A stretch of 64,000 nucleotides of DNA from Actinophytocola xanthii (lineage in GTDB: Bacteria; Actinomycetota; Actinomycetes; Mycobacteriales; Pseudonocardiaceae): the NCBI RefSeq assembly GCF_001921205.1, contig NZ_MSIE01000014.1, positions 62,001 to 126,000 of the forward strand, in the 5' to 3' direction. The position numbers and the translations under genes are program-made. Under the pieces are notes generated by a model. That model was not told the DNA's origin and did not search any database. It saw only the letters and a list, made by a program, of their open reading frames with translations. How positions within the stretch are numbered: the first letter of the stretch is position 1; each line of letters begins with the position of its first letter. This document shows, in pieces, positions 39,326 through 46,819 of this stretch.

Positions 39326-40999
39326 GTGACCGAACCCTGGGACCACACCGGCGGGCGGCTCGACCACGACGACCGTCGCGGCTGGACAGCGGATGGCGGC
39401 CGAGACTACATCCTGCCCGCTCGCTCGGCTCGTTGGCTATTTTCGGCAACCGGTCTTACCCGGACGAGTACCCCTCCCGTGCCGGAGAGCGCGCTCGTGG
39501 TCGGCGAGTCGGCGCTGCCGGACATGGCGCGCAAGGCGCTGGAGTCGATCGTCGGACCCGAACACGTCCACATCGACCGGTCCGCGCGGCTCGGTCGTGC
39601 CGGTGGTTTGTCCTATACGGACCTACTGCGGCAGCGGGGGACCGGTGAGCTGGCGGTCCCCGATGCGGTGGTGGCGCCGGCCGACCCGGAGCAGGTGCAG
39701 CGGGTCGTCGAGGTGTCCGCCGAGTACGGGATCGGTCTGGTGCCCTTCGGCGGCGGTACCTCCGTCGTCGGCGGTGTGGCGGCGCTGCGCGCGGGGTTGG
39801 AGTCCGTCGTCGTGCTCGACCTGTACCGGTTGGACCAGCTCGTGTCGGTCGACCCGGTCTCGCGGCTCGCCGTGCTCCAGGCGGGCATGGTGGCCCCGGC
39901 GGCCGAACGCGCACTGGCCGCGCACGGGCTCACGCTCGGCCACGTCCCGCAGTCGTTCGAGCGCGCCACGATCGGCGGCTTCGCCGCCACCCGGTCGGCC
40001 GGCCAGGCATCCGCGGGCTACGGGCGGTTCGAGGACATGGTGCAGGGCGTCCGGGTCGCCACCCCGCGCGGCGAGTGGCATCTCGGCGTCGCGCCGGCCT
40101 CCGCGGCCGGGCCCGACCTCCGTCAGCTCGTGGTCGGCAGCGAGGGTGCCTTCGGCGTCATCACCGAGGTCACCGTCCGGGTGCGCGCGCGCCCCGCGGC
40201 ACGGCGGTTCGAGGGGTTCGTGCTCGACGGTTGGGCGCGAGGGGCCGCCGCGGTGCGTGCGCTGGCGCAGTCCCGCGTGCTCGCCGACGTGACCCGGTTG
40301 TCCGACCCCCGGGAGACCGACGTCGCGTTCGCCATGTCCGCCGGGTGGCGGACGGGGGCCGTGCGGGCCTACCTGCGTGCGCGCGGCGTGCTCGAGCCCT
40401 GCCTGCTCGTGCTGGGCTGGGAGGGCGGGTCGTCAGCGGAGGTCGCCGCGCGGCGCCGCGCGACGTTGCGGGTGCTGCGCCGGTCGCGGCCGGTGGCGCT
40501 CGGCACGGCGGCGGGAGAGCGGTGGCTGCACGGCCGGTTCGCCGGCCCCCGCCAGCGGGACACGTTGCTCGACGCCGGGGTGTGCGTCGAGACGCTGGAG
40601 ACGGCGACCTACTGGTCCCGCCTGGACGCCCTGCGCTCGGCGGTGAGCGCGGCGCTGGTGGACTCGCTAACCACGCCCACGCACCGGCCGGTGGTCGCCT
40701 GCCACATCTCGCACGCCTACGAAACCGGTGCCTCGCTGTACTTCACCGTGATCGTGCCGCGTGACGCGGCCGACCCGTTCGGACAGTGGCAGCGGGCCAA
40801 GGACGCCGCCTGCGCGGCGATCTCCGCTGGCCCCGACGGTCCACTGGGGACCATCTCGCACCATCACGCGGTCGGGGTGGACCACGCGGGCTACCTCCGG
40901 GCCGAGGTGGGCGGGCTCGGGGTGGGCGTGCTGGCCGCGGTGAAGCGCGAGCTCGACCCGCCCGGGGTGCTCAACCCGGGCAAGCTACTGGGCCGCTGA
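39326..40999 (+). CDS. FAD-binding oxidase, alkyl-DHAP synthase-like
   Basis: A 557-aa flavoprotein of the vanillyl-alcohol-oxidase fold. The FAD domain contains LVPFGGGTSVVGGV and FERATIGGFAATRSAGQASA (about residues 130-225); the C-terminus has ISHHHAVGVDHAGYL and VLNPGKLLG. These are features of alkyldihydroxyacetonephosphate synthase, which makes ether lipids from acyl-DHAP, and of D-lactate dehydrogenases. GTG 39326 gives MTEPWDHT, like related actinobacterial proteins; an earlier ATG at 39308 lies in the operator. The first 50 residues are unusual in sequence. Counterpart of Rv2251. Being coregulated with GlpD, which makes DHAP, supports a DHAP-related substrate; this is inference. Confidence 0.88.
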   Translation: MTEPWDHTGGRLDHDDRRGWTADGGRDYILPARSARWLFSATGLTRTSTPPVPESALVVGESALPDMARKALESIVGPEHVHIDRSARLGRAGGLSYTDLLRQRGTGELAVPDAVVAPADPEQVQRVVEVSAEYGIGLVPFGGGTSVVGGVAALRAGLESVVVLDLYRLDQLVSVDPVSRLAVLQAGMVAPAAERALAAHGLTLGHVPQSFERATIGGFAATRSAGQASAGYGRFEDMVQGVRVATPRGEWHLGVAPASAAGPDLRQLVVGSEGAFGVITEVTVRVRARPAARRFEGFVLDGWARGAAAVRALAQSRVLADVTRLSDPRETDVAFAMSAGWRTGAVRAYLRARGVLEPCLLVLGWEGGSSAEVAARRRATLRVLRRSRPVALGTAAGERWLHGRFAGPRQRDTLLDAGVCVETLETATYWSRLDALRSAVSAALVDSLTTPTHRPVVACHISHAYETGASLYFTVIVPRDAADPFGQWQRAKDAACAAISAGPDGPLGTISHHHAVGVDHAGYLRAEVGGLGVGVLAAVKRELDPPGVLNPGKLLGR

Positions 41000-41620
41000 G
41001 GAGGACTCTCGGCGCACCACACCCAGCCAGATGAGGCCGATCATGCCGCCGAAGAACATCGGCCAGGCGAACATCAGGCGGGTGGCGATCGCCTGCTGGC
41101 AGGTGCCGACGTAGGCCGCGGTGATCCCGCTGTCGAAGTCGCTGATCGGGCCGAGGCCCCGGGCGATCAGCGGTGTCTCCACCCCGCCGATGGTGTTGCC
41201 GCAGCTCACCGAGCTGGGCTCGTCGGTGTCCATCCCCGCGACGTGCACCGGGACGAGCGCGAGGACCAGCCCCAGCAGCAGCCCGACCACGGCCAGTACG
41301 GCGCCGAACCCGCGCGGGGTGAGCATGATCTTGGCCAGCGGGTCGGTGCCGGGCGGGTCCTCGCCCGGACGCTCACCTGTTCCAGTGACGGGAGCCAGTG
41401 GCGCCGCCGGCTCGGGACCGGGCGCGGCGGGCGGCGGCCCGTCCGGCGCGAGAGCCTGGGTGCGGCGTTTCGTGGACCGGGCCCTGGTGGGCGTGGCGAC
41501 CCCGGGCGTCGGGACCGCCCCGCCGAGGTCGGAGCCGTCGGCGGCGGGCGCACCGGTGTCCGGCCCGGCGCCGGCCCGGGGCGCCGCCGGCTGCGTCGCG
41601 ATCTCCTGCTCCGAGGTCAT
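40985..41620 (-). CDS. Hypothetical membrane protein with a disordered N-terminus
   Basis: A 211-aa protein of unknown function. About 95 N-terminal residues are Pro/Ala/Gly-rich and disordered, then TM1 (GAVLAVVGLLLGLVLALVPV), an extracytoplasmic segment with two Cys (VSCGNTIGG and YVGTCQQAIA, a possible disulphide), and TM2 (FGGMIGLIWLGVV). The C-terminal 15 bases overlap the flavoprotein gene convergently. Small proteins with this loop between two helices are frequent in Pseudonocardiaceae; no function is known to me. Confidence 0.8.
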   Translation of the reverse strand: MTSEQEIATQPAAPRAGAGPDTGAPAADGSDLGGAVPTPGVATPTRARSTKRRTQALAPDGPPPAAPGPEPAAPLAPVTGTGERPGEDPPGTDPLAKIMLTPRGFGAVLAVVGLLLGLVLALVPVHVAGMDTDEPSSVSCGNTIGGVETPLIARGLGPISDFDSGITAAYVGTCQQAIATRLMFAWPMFFGGMIGLIWLGVVRRESSSAAQ

Positions 41621-41690
41621 GGCCCCAGCCTGCCCCCTGGCCGGGCCGGAGACCAGGGGAACCGCTCGACTGGGACCTTGACGACGCGTC

Positions 41691-42401
41691 CTAGACCAGG
41701 TGCTCGGCGAAGAACGCGAGCACCCGTTGCCACGCGTCCTCGCTGGACTCGTGGTGGTAGGCGACTCCCGGCACCCTGAGCAGCAGGTTCAGTGGCCCCG
41801 GCACCATCCGGTTGGCGAAGCTGTGCCCCGCCGCCGGGTACTCCTTCACGTCGTGCGGTACGCCGTGCTCGCGCAGGGCGGCCTCGAGCCTGCGGGCGGC
41901 CCCGCGCAGGGTGGGCATCGGGTCGCGCCGGCCGTAGCTCGCCACGACCGGGCAGGCGCCCTCGAGCACGGACAGGTCGGCGGGCAGGTCGCCGTAGTAC
42001 GGGGCGCTGGCGTCGAACGCCCGGGTCGCGGCGAGCAGCGCGAAACCACCGCCGATGCAGAACCCGACCACCCCGACCCGGCCGCTGCAGTCGTGCCGGT
42101 TCGCGACCAGCTGACGGGCGGCGTCCAGGTCGTCGAACACCCGGCCGCGGCCCGCCATCAGATCGCCGAACATCGACCGCAGGCAACGGGGGAACCCACC
42201 CCTGGAGTACAGGTTCGGTGCCACCGCGACGTACCCGGCGGTGGCGAAGCGGTCGGCGATCGCCCGGATGTCGTCGGTCAGCCCGGTCAGGTCGTGCACG
42301 ACGACCACGCCCGGCCACGGCGTGGGACCGGACACCTCGATCTGCGGGAGCGCGAGGTAGCCCTCGAACTCCCCGTCCCGGCTCGGAATGGTGATCCGCA
42401 C
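41691..42401 (-). CDS. Dienelactone hydrolase family protein
   Basis: A 236-aa alpha/beta hydrolase of the dienelactone hydrolase family. The nucleophile is Cys in VGVVGFCIGGGFALL, the acid is likely the Asp in ASYGRRDPMP and the His is in YPAAGHSFANR, giving a Cys-Asp-His triad. The oxyanion region is VVVVHDLTGL. The start is GTG 42401 (MRITIPSRDGEF). It could open lactone rings or hydrolyse esters; in this short context no pathway is indicated. Confidence 0.92.
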   Translation of the reverse strand: MRITIPSRDGEFEGYLALPQIEVSGPTPWPGVVVVHDLTGLTDDIRAIADRFATAGYVAVAPNLYSRGGFPRCLRSMFGDLMAGRGRVFDDLDAARQLVANRHDCSGRVGVVGFCIGGGFALLAATRAFDASAPYYGDLPADLSVLEGACPVVASYGRRDPMPTLRGAARRLEAALREHGVPHDVKEYPAAGHSFANRMVPGPLNLLLRVPGVAYHHESSEDAWQRVLAFFAEHLV

Positions 42402-42442
42402 GGGTTCGAGGCTAGCCGCAGGAGGCGAGGTGCGCGTGCCGT

Positions 42443-43507
42443 TCAGGTGCCCGGCCAGGGGGCGGTGAGCGGGGGCAGGTCGTCGAACGGGCCGGTCCAC
42501 GCGTAGGTCCAGGCGACCGTGGAGTCGGACAGCGTCACCCGCACCCGTCGGTACTCCGTGCCCTCGTACTCGTCCACAGTAGACAACGCAGCTGCCGGTG
42601 CGGCCAGCTCCACCACCCACCCGGCCACGTCCGCCCCGCCGCCGGGGCGTAGTGCCGGGTAGCCGAGCCCGGTGTCGTGGAGCGTGCCGGGCAGCGTCGC
42701 GCGGCGGGGCCGGCCCCGGCTCAGCGGCTCGAGCAGCGGCCAGTGCGAGGCGCCGGGTTGGAGCGTGCCGTAGACGAACAGCCGGGGCGGGTGGTCCTCG
42801 GGTACGGGCTCTCCCTCGACCGGGAGCAGCGACAGCCCGTCGCCTGGCGCGGGCTCGCCGACCAGTGCCGCGGCGGCCGCCTGCGGAACCTCCGCGCACC
42901 GCACCGGTCGCCCGTCGACCAGCAGCGGGTAGCGCACGAACCGCGGCACGCTCCCGTCGGTCTCGGCGGCGACGTAGGCCAGCGGCCGGTCGAGCAGCGC
43001 GCCGTCGTCGAGCCGGACCTCGCCGCTGATCACGTTCGCCAGCCGGTAGCGGCTGCCGCGGCCCTCGCAGCGGTCGAGCACCGCGACCTGCTCCGCGGTG
43101 GCGAGCCAGACCGCGTGCCTCTCCACGACACCCGGAACCGCCGCGAGCGTCGCCGGACGTTGGTCGTCGACGACCCGCTGGCCCGCCGCCCAGACCGCGG
43201 CGAGCCCGGCGCACCGGGCCCGCAGCAGCACCGCCGGCCCGGCCAGCCCGAGCATCCCGCGCAGCCAGGTCAGCTTGGCCGGGCAGACGTTGGACCCATA
43301 GCAGAGCAGCGGCACCCGGCGGGCGAGCGGTGGGGCACCCCGGTCGGTGAGCCACTCGTCGAGGTCCACCCCGTCGGCGAGCCGCCAGCCGGACAGCGCC
43401 GTCGGGTCCGGTCGCAGCGGCCAGCCGGTCGCGTCGTCGTGCACGAACGAGCAGTCGGGCCGCCTCCCGGGGTAGGGCAAGGCCGGGTACTCCTCGTCGG
43501 AGAACAC
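42443..43507 (-). CDS. Protein with two gamma-glutamylcyclotransferase-like domains
   Basis: A 354-aa protein in which two GGCT/AIG2-type domains follow each other. The N-terminal one has LLCYGSNVCPAKLTWLRGM (about residue 67, YGSN substrate loop), the C-terminal one RLFVYGTLQPGASHWPLLEP (about residue 245) with the acidic motif VDEYEGTEYRRVRV (Glu). The families act on gamma-glutamyl amines or cyclise glutamyl groups. A single protein containing both variants is unusual. The start is GTG 43507 with no clear ribosome site. The next element upstream is a small repeat region. Substrates unknown. Confidence 0.8.
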   Translation of the reverse strand: MFSDEEYPALPYPGRRPDCSFVHDDATGWPLRPDPTALSGWRLADGVDLDEWLTDRGAPPLARRVPLLCYGSNVCPAKLTWLRGMLGLAGPAVLLRARCAGLAAVWAAGQRVVDDQRPATLAAVPGVVERHAVWLATAEQVAVLDRCEGRGSRYRLANVISGEVRLDDGALLDRPLAYVAAETDGSVPRFVRYPLLVDGRPVRCAEVPQAAAAALVGEPAPGDGLSLLPVEGEPVPEDHPPRLFVYGTLQPGASHWPLLEPLSRGRPRRATLPGTLHDTGLGYPALRPGGGADVAGWVVELAAPAAALSTVDEYEGTEYRRVRVTLSDSTVAWTYAWTGPFDDLPPLTAPWPGT

Positions 43508-43525
43508 CTGGTCAGACTAAGGGAC

Positions 43526-43591
43526 GGCACGTAATTCGTGATCAACCGCCCGAGAACCGCCCAACGCCAACCACAAGATCAGTTACGTGCC
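43526..43591. repeat. Small inverted-repeat element
   Basis: GGCACGTAA (43526-43534) is exactly matched by TTACGTGCC (43583-43591). GATC lies just inside both arms. The 66-bp unit contains TGATCAAC near its left end. The same two landmarks, TGATCAAC and ACGTGCCCT, recur in the same order and spacing at 46749-46801. It resembles a REP-like unit or a transposon end. Confidence 0.6.
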
Positions 43592-43760
43592 CTAGGGTGC
43601 GTCCGCACAGTCCTGGTCGATGGGCTTCGTGATCCAGGTCGTCGCTGGCAAGGCGGAGGGCAGGCCTCGTACCGGGTCGTACTTGGCCTGTCCGACAACG
43701 CCGCCAGCGGCGGGCTGGGCGCGAAGACCGCGATCGAGGGCTGTGCGGACGTGCCCTAGG
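43591..43760. mobile_element. MITE-like 170-bp element with 20-bp terminal inverted repeats
   Basis: The ends CCTAGGGTGCGTCCGCACAG (43591-43610) and CTGTGCGGACGTGCCCTAGG (43741-43760) are inverted repeats with 18 of 20 matches, and weaker symmetry continues inward to about 38 bp. It carries no transposase. ACGTGCCCTAGG occurs as a 12-bp direct repeat at 43585-43596 and 43749-43760. It abuts the inverted-repeat unit at 43526 and contains the stop codon of the TetR gene in its right arm. It is best read as a non-autonomous element or paired IS ends. Confidence 0.6.
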
Positions 43761-44367
43761 TGTGGGGACCGGGTGGTCGGCTGTGCGACGCCATGACGGG
43801 CTTGACGAGGTCGAGTGCCCACATGAGGTTCGCGTGCAGGCGGTCGGGTGGCTCCGCGTCTTCCATGCTGCGTAGTGCGACCGCGACCAGGGCCGCGGTG
43901 ACCGCGACTGCTTGGAGCTGGCTGAGGTGGTCGGGAAAGGCCGCGTGCAGTTGTGCGGCGAGCTCTCGCTCGGCCTCCTGCATGCATTGCACCGCACGGG
44001 CGGCGAGCTCGGGTCGCGACAGCAACAGCCGACGGCGGACGTCAGCGTGTTCGCCCAGCAGGTGGTCGGCCGCCTGCGGCAGGACCTGCGTGGCGATCCG
44101 TCGGAGCGCGTCGACGGGTCCTTCGTCTGTCGGCCGCGCAGCGAAACCGGCTCGCATCAGCTCCATCGCGGTGTCGAACTCGGCGAACAGTAGGTCGTCC
44201 TTGCTGCGGAAGTAGCTGAAGAAGGTTCTCGGGGCCACGTCCGCGGCGGCCGTGATGGCGGCGATCGTGGTCTGGTCGTACCCGTGTTCGGCGAACAGCT
44301 TGAGGGCGGCGTCGACCAGGGCGCGCCGGGTTCGGCGTTTCTTGCGCTGTCGCAGCCCCTCCTCCAT
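43756..44367 (-). CDS. TetR-family repressor of the adjacent MMPL exporter
   Basis: A 203-aa regulator. The helix-turn-helix is at about residues 12-58 (RRALVDAALKLFAEHGYDQT and DVAPRTFFSYFRSKDDLLFA). A conserved C-terminal helical domain follows (LLLSRPELAARAVQCMQEAE). Its last codon lies in the right arm of the MITE-like element, so the insertion may have replaced the original C-terminus. It is divergent from the MMPL gene, and tandem operators lie between them, so it almost certainly represses the exporter and itself. This is the classic actinobacterial TetR-MMPL resistance arrangement. Confidence 0.93.
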   Translation of the reverse strand: MEEGLRQRKKRRTRRALVDAALKLFAEHGYDQTTIAAITAAADVAPRTFFSYFRSKDDLLFAEFDTAMELMRAGFAARPTDEGPVDALRRIATQVLPQAADHLLGEHADVRRRLLLSRPELAARAVQCMQEAERELAAQLHAAFPDHLSQLQAVAVTAALVAVALRSMEDAEPPDRLHANLMWALDLVKPVMASHSRPPGPHT

Positions 44368-44387
44368 GGCGGCAGTCTACGACTCCA

Positions 44388-44433
44388 TGCAAAAATGCAA
44401 TGATTGCAAAAATGCGATCACTGCGTTTATTGT
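44388..44433. promoter_or_regulatory. Tandem TetR operators overlapping the MMPL promoter
   Basis: A perfect palindrome TGCAATGATTGCA (44396-44408) is followed 17 bp later by a degenerate copy (44413-44425). TGCAAAAATGC occurs as a direct repeat at 44388-44398 and 44405-44415. A promoter with -35 TTGCAA (44404-44409), 18-bp spacer and -10 TATTGT (44428-44433) would start transcription at about the ATG at 44440. Confidence 0.65.
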
Positions 44434-44439
44434 GTCGGC

Positions 44440-46644
44440 ATGTCCCGGACGCTCGCTCGGATCGGTTCGTTCGCTGCTCGCCACCGGTACTCGGTCATCG
44501 TGGCGTGGCTGGTGCTGGCAGCCGCGCTCGTCGCGCTCGGCCGGATCGCCGGTGGCTCGTTCGTGGACGACTTCGGGGTACCGGACTCCGGCTCCCAGGA
44601 GGCAGGCGATCTCACCAGAGAGCACTTCGCCAAGGCGGGCGAGGTGAGTGCGGACGTGGTGTTCCACGTCCGCAGCGGCACGGTTCGCGATGCCGGTCCG
44701 GCCGCGGCGATCCGCGGGATGCTCTCCGAGTTGGCCGTTCAGCCGCAGGTGACGGCGGTCATGGATCCGATCACCACGGGGCTGGTCAGCGACGACGGCA
44801 GAACCGCGTTGGCGAGGGTCCTGTACGCCGGGCCGGTCCAGGAACTCGGTGCCGCGGCGGTCCAGCGACTGCAGGACGCGGCCGCGTCACCTCGCGCGGC
44901 CGGGATCGAGGTGCAGTTCCGTGGCCAGGTCGTCGATGCCGCCAGCCCGCCCGAGACAGGGGTGGCGGAGGTGGCGGGGCTGGTGGCAGCCGTTCTGGTG
45001 CTGTTGTTGGCGTTCGGGTCCCTGGTGGCGGCTGGGTTGCCGATCGTGACGGCTGTCGCCGGGTTGGGAACCGGCTCCGCGCTGGTGCTGTTGGTTGGAT
45101 CGGCGGTCGACATTCCCAGCGTGGCGCCGATCGTCGCGGTCATGCTCGGTCTCGGGGCCGGGATCGACTACGCGTTGTTCCTGGTCACCGGGTTTCGCCA
45201 GTATCTCCTCGACGGACTCGACGTGCCCACGGCGGCGGCGCGGGCGAACGCGACGTCGGGGATGGCCGTGCTGTTCGCCGGCGGCACGGTAGTGGTGGCG
45301 ATCCTCGGCCTCTACGGGGCGGGCATTCCGTATGTCGGCGCGATGGGGCTGGCGTCCGCGTTGATCGTCGCGGTGATGGTGCTGGCCGCGCTGACCCTGC
45401 TCCCCGCGCTGCTCGGCCTCGTGGGCCAGCGCGTCAACGCGCTACGGTTGCCGAAGCTGGGTCAGGTTCGGCGCGGCGGGTCGCGGCAGACCGGCTCACA
45501 CCGCTGGCTTCGCTGGGGCGAGCACGTCGGCAGGCGGCGGTGGCTCTACGCGGTCGGCGGCACGCTGTTGCTCCTCGTACTTGCCGCGCCGCTGCTCTCG
45601 CTACGGCTCGGCATGCCGGACGACCGGGTTCAGCCGGTGTCGAAGACGCAGCGTCAGGCCTACGACCTGATCACGAACGGCCTCGGCCCCGGCTACAACG
45701 GGCCCCTGCTGGTCGCCGTCGACCTACGAGCAGCGGATCAGGTTGTCCTTGAGCGGATCGTCGCAGCGGTCACCGCCGATCCCGGGCTCGCGGCAGTGAC
45801 CCCTCCACAGCTCGGCGACGGGGGGCGGGCCGGTCTGATCACCCTGATTCCCGACAGCGCACCGCAGGACCCGGCCACCACCGCCCTCGTGCACCGGCTC
45901 CGCAACCAGCTACTGCCCAAGGCCTTGGCCGGCTCGGACGCGCGGGCCCATGTCGGCGGAGCGACCGCGGTGATGATCGACACCGCGGACCGGGTCGCTA
46001 CCCGACTGCCGTGGGTGATCGCCGGGGTCGTGGTTGCCTCGTTTCTGTTGTTGCTGGCGATGTTCCGGTCTGTGCTGGTCCCGCTCAAGGCGGCGCTGCT
46101 CACGCTGCTGTCGGTGGGCGCCGCCTACGGCGTGATCGTCGCGGTCTTCCAGTGGGGTTGGGGGCTGTCCCTGCTCGGCATCGAGGAACCGGTGCCGATC
46201 ATGTCCATGGTGCCGCTGTTCCTCTTCGCGGTGCTGTTCGGGTTGTCCATGGATTACGAGGTGTTCCTGATGGCCAAGGTTCGAGAGGACTACCTGGCCA
46301 CCGGCGACGCCTACCGCAGCGTGATCACCGGCATGGCGGCCACCGGCCGGGTGATCACCTCAGCCGCGGCGATCATGGCTGTGGTGTTCCTCAGCTTCGT
46401 CGGCATCGCCAATCCGCTCGTGAAGATGATTGGCATCGGTCTGGCGGTCGCTGTCGTCATCGACGCCACGGTAATCCGGATGATGCTGGTGCCCGCGCTG
46501 ATGAACTTGTTCGGCAAGGCCGCGTGGTGGTTTCCCGGCCGCGGACGCATAAGGGTCACTGGCATCGTCGAGTCGATCGAGGCGGCCGGGTCGGCACGCA
46601 ACAGCGACAGCCCAATCGCAGAGACACCGCCCGGCAAGCCCTGA
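44440..46644 (+). CDS. MMPL-family RND-type exporter
   Basis: A 734-aa membrane exporter with the internal duplication of the family: TM1 (VIVAWLVLAAALVALGRI), a porter domain, TM2-6 (around 190-330), TM7 near residue 375, a second porter domain and TM8-12 (around 520-700). GDxxD-type motif is present as GLGAGIDYALFLVTGFRQYL and LSMDYEVFLMAKVRE, the proton-relay contexts of both halves. MMPL proteins move lipids or drugs to the envelope; a TetR partner favours drug or toxic-lipid efflux. The ATG at 44440 (MSRTLARIGSF) appears leaderless. The frame is open to 44404. Confidence 0.94.
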   Translation: MSRTLARIGSFAARHRYSVIVAWLVLAAALVALGRIAGGSFVDDFGVPDSGSQEAGDLTREHFAKAGEVSADVVFHVRSGTVRDAGPAAAIRGMLSELAVQPQVTAVMDPITTGLVSDDGRTALARVLYAGPVQELGAAAVQRLQDAAASPRAAGIEVQFRGQVVDAASPPETGVAEVAGLVAAVLVLLLAFGSLVAAGLPIVTAVAGLGTGSALVLLVGSAVDIPSVAPIVAVMLGLGAGIDYALFLVTGFRQYLLDGLDVPTAAARANATSGMAVLFAGGTVVVAILGLYGAGIPYVGAMGLASALIVAVMVLAALTLLPALLGLVGQRVNALRLPKLGQVRRGGSRQTGSHRWLRWGEHVGRRRWLYAVGGTLLLLVLAAPLLSLRLGMPDDRVQPVSKTQRQAYDLITNGLGPGYNGPLLVAVDLRAADQVVLERIVAAVTADPGLAAVTPPQLGDGGRAGLITLIPDSAPQDPATTALVHRLRNQLLPKALAGSDARAHVGGATAVMIDTADRVATRLPWVIAGVVVASFLLLLAMFRSVLVPLKAALLTLLSVGAAYGVIVAVFQWGWGLSLLGIEEPVPIMSMVPLFLFAVLFGLSMDYEVFLMAKVREDYLATGDAYRSVITGMAATGRVITSAAAIMAVVFLSFVGIANPLVKMIGIGLAVAVVIDATVIRMMLVPALMNLFGKAAWWFPGRGRIRVTGIVESIEAAGSARNSDSPIAETPPGKP

Positions 46645-46748
46645 CCTGCAGCGTTGTTGCCAGCTTGCGGAACTGACCCGGAAGAAACCCGGTGGACGGA
46701 GCAAGCTACTCCGACCGAGACGCTGTGATCACCTGCACCACATGGACA

Positions 46749-46801
46749 TGATCAACTATCGACCGACCAAGCCCCTGCATCGGGGTCACGTGACGTGCCC
46801 T
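46749..46801. repeat. Right-hand flanking sequence of the TetR-MMPL cassette
   Basis: TGATCAAC (46749-46756) followed 36 bp later by ACGTGCCCT (46793-46801) repeats, in the same orientation, the landmarks at 43539-43546 and 43585-43593 (38 bp apart). The interior contains a CCCC/GGGG hairpin and the palindrome GTCACGTGAC (46785-46794). Interior sequence is not alike. The rest of the 46645-46819 gap shows nothing else. Confidence 0.45.
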
Positions 46802-46819
46802 GAGCGGACTCGGGGACCT

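Noticed and set aside
43585-43760. Phage or ICE attachment site from the 12-bp direct repeat
   Set aside because: No integrase or tRNA gene is present and the repeat is explained by the inverted-repeat ends of the MITE-like element.
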